Shown piece after piece: positions 63,328 to 64,000 of a stretch of 64,000 nt of DNA. The stretch covers positions 62,001 through 126,000 of the forward strand of contig NZ_JACIDU010000017.1 of the NCBI RefSeq assembly GCF_014196535.1, read 5' to 3'. Position numbers and translations under genes: made by a program. How positions within the stretch are numbered: the stretch's first letter is position 1; each line of letters opens with the position of its first letter. The notes under the pieces were generated by a model. It was not told the origin of the DNA, searched no databases, and worked only from the letters and a program-made list of their open reading frames with translations. This DNA comes from Allorhizobium borbori. Lineage in GTDB: Bacteria; Pseudomonadota; Alphaproteobacteria; Rhizobiales; Rhizobiaceae.

Positions 63328-64000
63328 ACCAGAACAGGCTTGTGATTACCCTTGCCGTTCTTGCGGCTCTGTTCGCGCTGGTCTATTCGTCGGTCTTCGT
63401 CGTCAACGAACGCCAGCAGGCTATCGTCGTCCGCTTCGGTCAGATCCAGAAGGTTCACAATGAACCGGGTCTGTACTTCAAGCTGCCCTTCGCCTTCATG
63501 GATGCGGATCGCGTGCAATATGTGCCGGATCTGTCGCTGCGTTTCGATCTCGACAATATCCGCGTTCAGGACTCGAGCGGTGCCTTCTATGAGGTCAACG
63601 CCTTCGTGATCTACCGGATTTCCGATCCGCAGCGATTCCGCGAAACCGTGTCGGGTGACCGTACGACGGCGGAAATGCGTCTTCGCACCCGTCTCGATTC
63701 CTCGCTGCGCCGCCAGTACGGTTTGCGCTCGATCGCGGCCGCCCTGTCGGATTCGCGAGCTGCGATGATGACGGAGGTGCGTAACGATCTGAGCGCGGAT
63801 GCAAGCTCGCTCGGTTTGTCCATCCGCGATGTTCGCATCAGCCGCACCGACCTCAGCGACGATGTCTCGGAACGGACCTATAACCGTATGCGGGCCGAGC
63901 GTCTGGCAGAAGCCGAACTGCTGCGCGCCCAGGGTGCGGAAGAAGGACAGCGCCGCCGCGCCATCGCCGATCGTCAGGTCGTCGAGCTTGTGGCCGGTGC
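63324..64000 (+). CDS. hflC: FtsH modulator HflC (3' end beyond window)
   Basis: Partner of HflK. The visible 225 residues include an N-terminal membrane anchor (VITLAVLAALFALVYSSVFVV), VNERQQAIVVRFGQIQ, the SPFH domain and the start of the charged coiled coil (RMRAERLAEAELLRAQGAEEGQ). The gene runs off the window end. Start ATG 63324 overlaps the hflK stop by four bases, as in most hflKC operons. Confidence 0.94.
   Translation, partial: MNQNRLVITLAVLAALFALVYSSVFVVNERQQAIVVRFGQIQKVHNEPGLYFKLPFAFMDADRVQYVPDLSLRFDLDNIRVQDSSGAFYEVNAFVIYRISDPQRFRETVSGDRTTAEMRLRTRLDSSLRRQYGLRSIAAALSDSRAAMMTEVRNDLSADASSLGLSIRDVRISRTDLSDDVSERTYNRMRAERLAEAELLRAQGAEEGQRRRAIADRQVVELVAG

Overview
The window is about 64 kb of GC-rich, densely coding chromosomal DNA from an alphaproteobacterium, almost certainly a member of the Rhizobiaceae (Agrobacterium/Rhizobium group). 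The evidence is a long dcw cell-wall and division cluster running from ftsL to ftsZ and on to lpxC, bamD, recN and ligA; a circularly permuted two-piece tmRNA gene, the alphaproteobacterial architecture, with tag ANDNNAKEYALAA; a meso-DAP type MurE; an FtsZ with a very long Pro/Ala/Gln linker; the alphaproteobacterial SspB/DUF4169/ribbon-helix-helix trio; and thyA-folA-hflK-hflC order. I see no insertion sequence, prophage, integrase, CRISPR array, tRNA or rRNA.

Layout. 1-12.05 kb: ftsL (3' end), ftsI, murE, murF, mraY, murD, ftsW, murG, murC, murB, all on + and mostly overlapping or a few bases apart, closed by a clear terminator. 12.27-12.96 kb: an aquaporin (aqpZ) with its own structured leader and terminator, splitting the cluster. 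13.28-18.37 kb: ddl, ftsQ, ftsA, ftsZ, then a strong terminator. 18.65-25.09 kb: lpxC (own terminator), bamD, recN, a small secreted protein, ligA. 25.1-31.6 kb: a GNAT gene, a phospholipase-D/cardiolipin synthase with an endonuclease/exonuclease/phosphatase-family partner, a CreA-like protein, a solitary cheW, a 54-aa membrane protein, a SCO1-type copper chaperone and prmA. 31.6-41.8 kb: pepP, DUF2164, then panB-panC and pncA on -, a membrane-anchored DUF2778 (L,D-transpeptidase-like) protein, an M20 amidohydrolase, a VOC protein and a UvrD/PcrA helicase. 42.1-51.8 kb: an RND efflux pair, an FAD-linked lactate/glycolate-type dehydrogenase and a 1205-aa AsmA-like protein. 51.8-53.4 kb: a coiled-coil protein, an RHH protein, DUF4169 and SspB on -. 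53.6-59.5 kb: a six-gene minus-strand operon (ABC transporter of the polyamine/opine-like class, an Asp/Glu/hydantoin-racemase family enzyme and a GNAT). 59.5-60.3 kb: a complex non-coding region holding a near-consensus sigma-54 promoter, a cluster of palindromes and ssrA. 60.3-64 kb: DUF2853, thyA, folA, hflK, hflC (cut by the window end).

The genes are mainly housekeeping: peptidoglycan precursor synthesis and septation, lipid A and outer-membrane assembly, DNA repair/replication, pantothenate and one-carbon metabolism, and protein quality control (tmRNA, SspB and the HflKC regulators of FtsH lie within 12 kb). I do not find a novel defence, mobile or biosynthetic system. The parts worth a second look are non-coding: a perfect 15-bp inverted repeat ending exactly on the A of the thyA start codon; the sigma-54 promoter plus paired 12-bp palindromes (centres 22 bp apart) ahead of the ABC/racemase operon; a structured leader ahead of aqpZ; a hairpin just upstream of the ftsZ ribosome binding site; and a promoter placed so that the cardiolipin-synthase mRNA could be leaderless.
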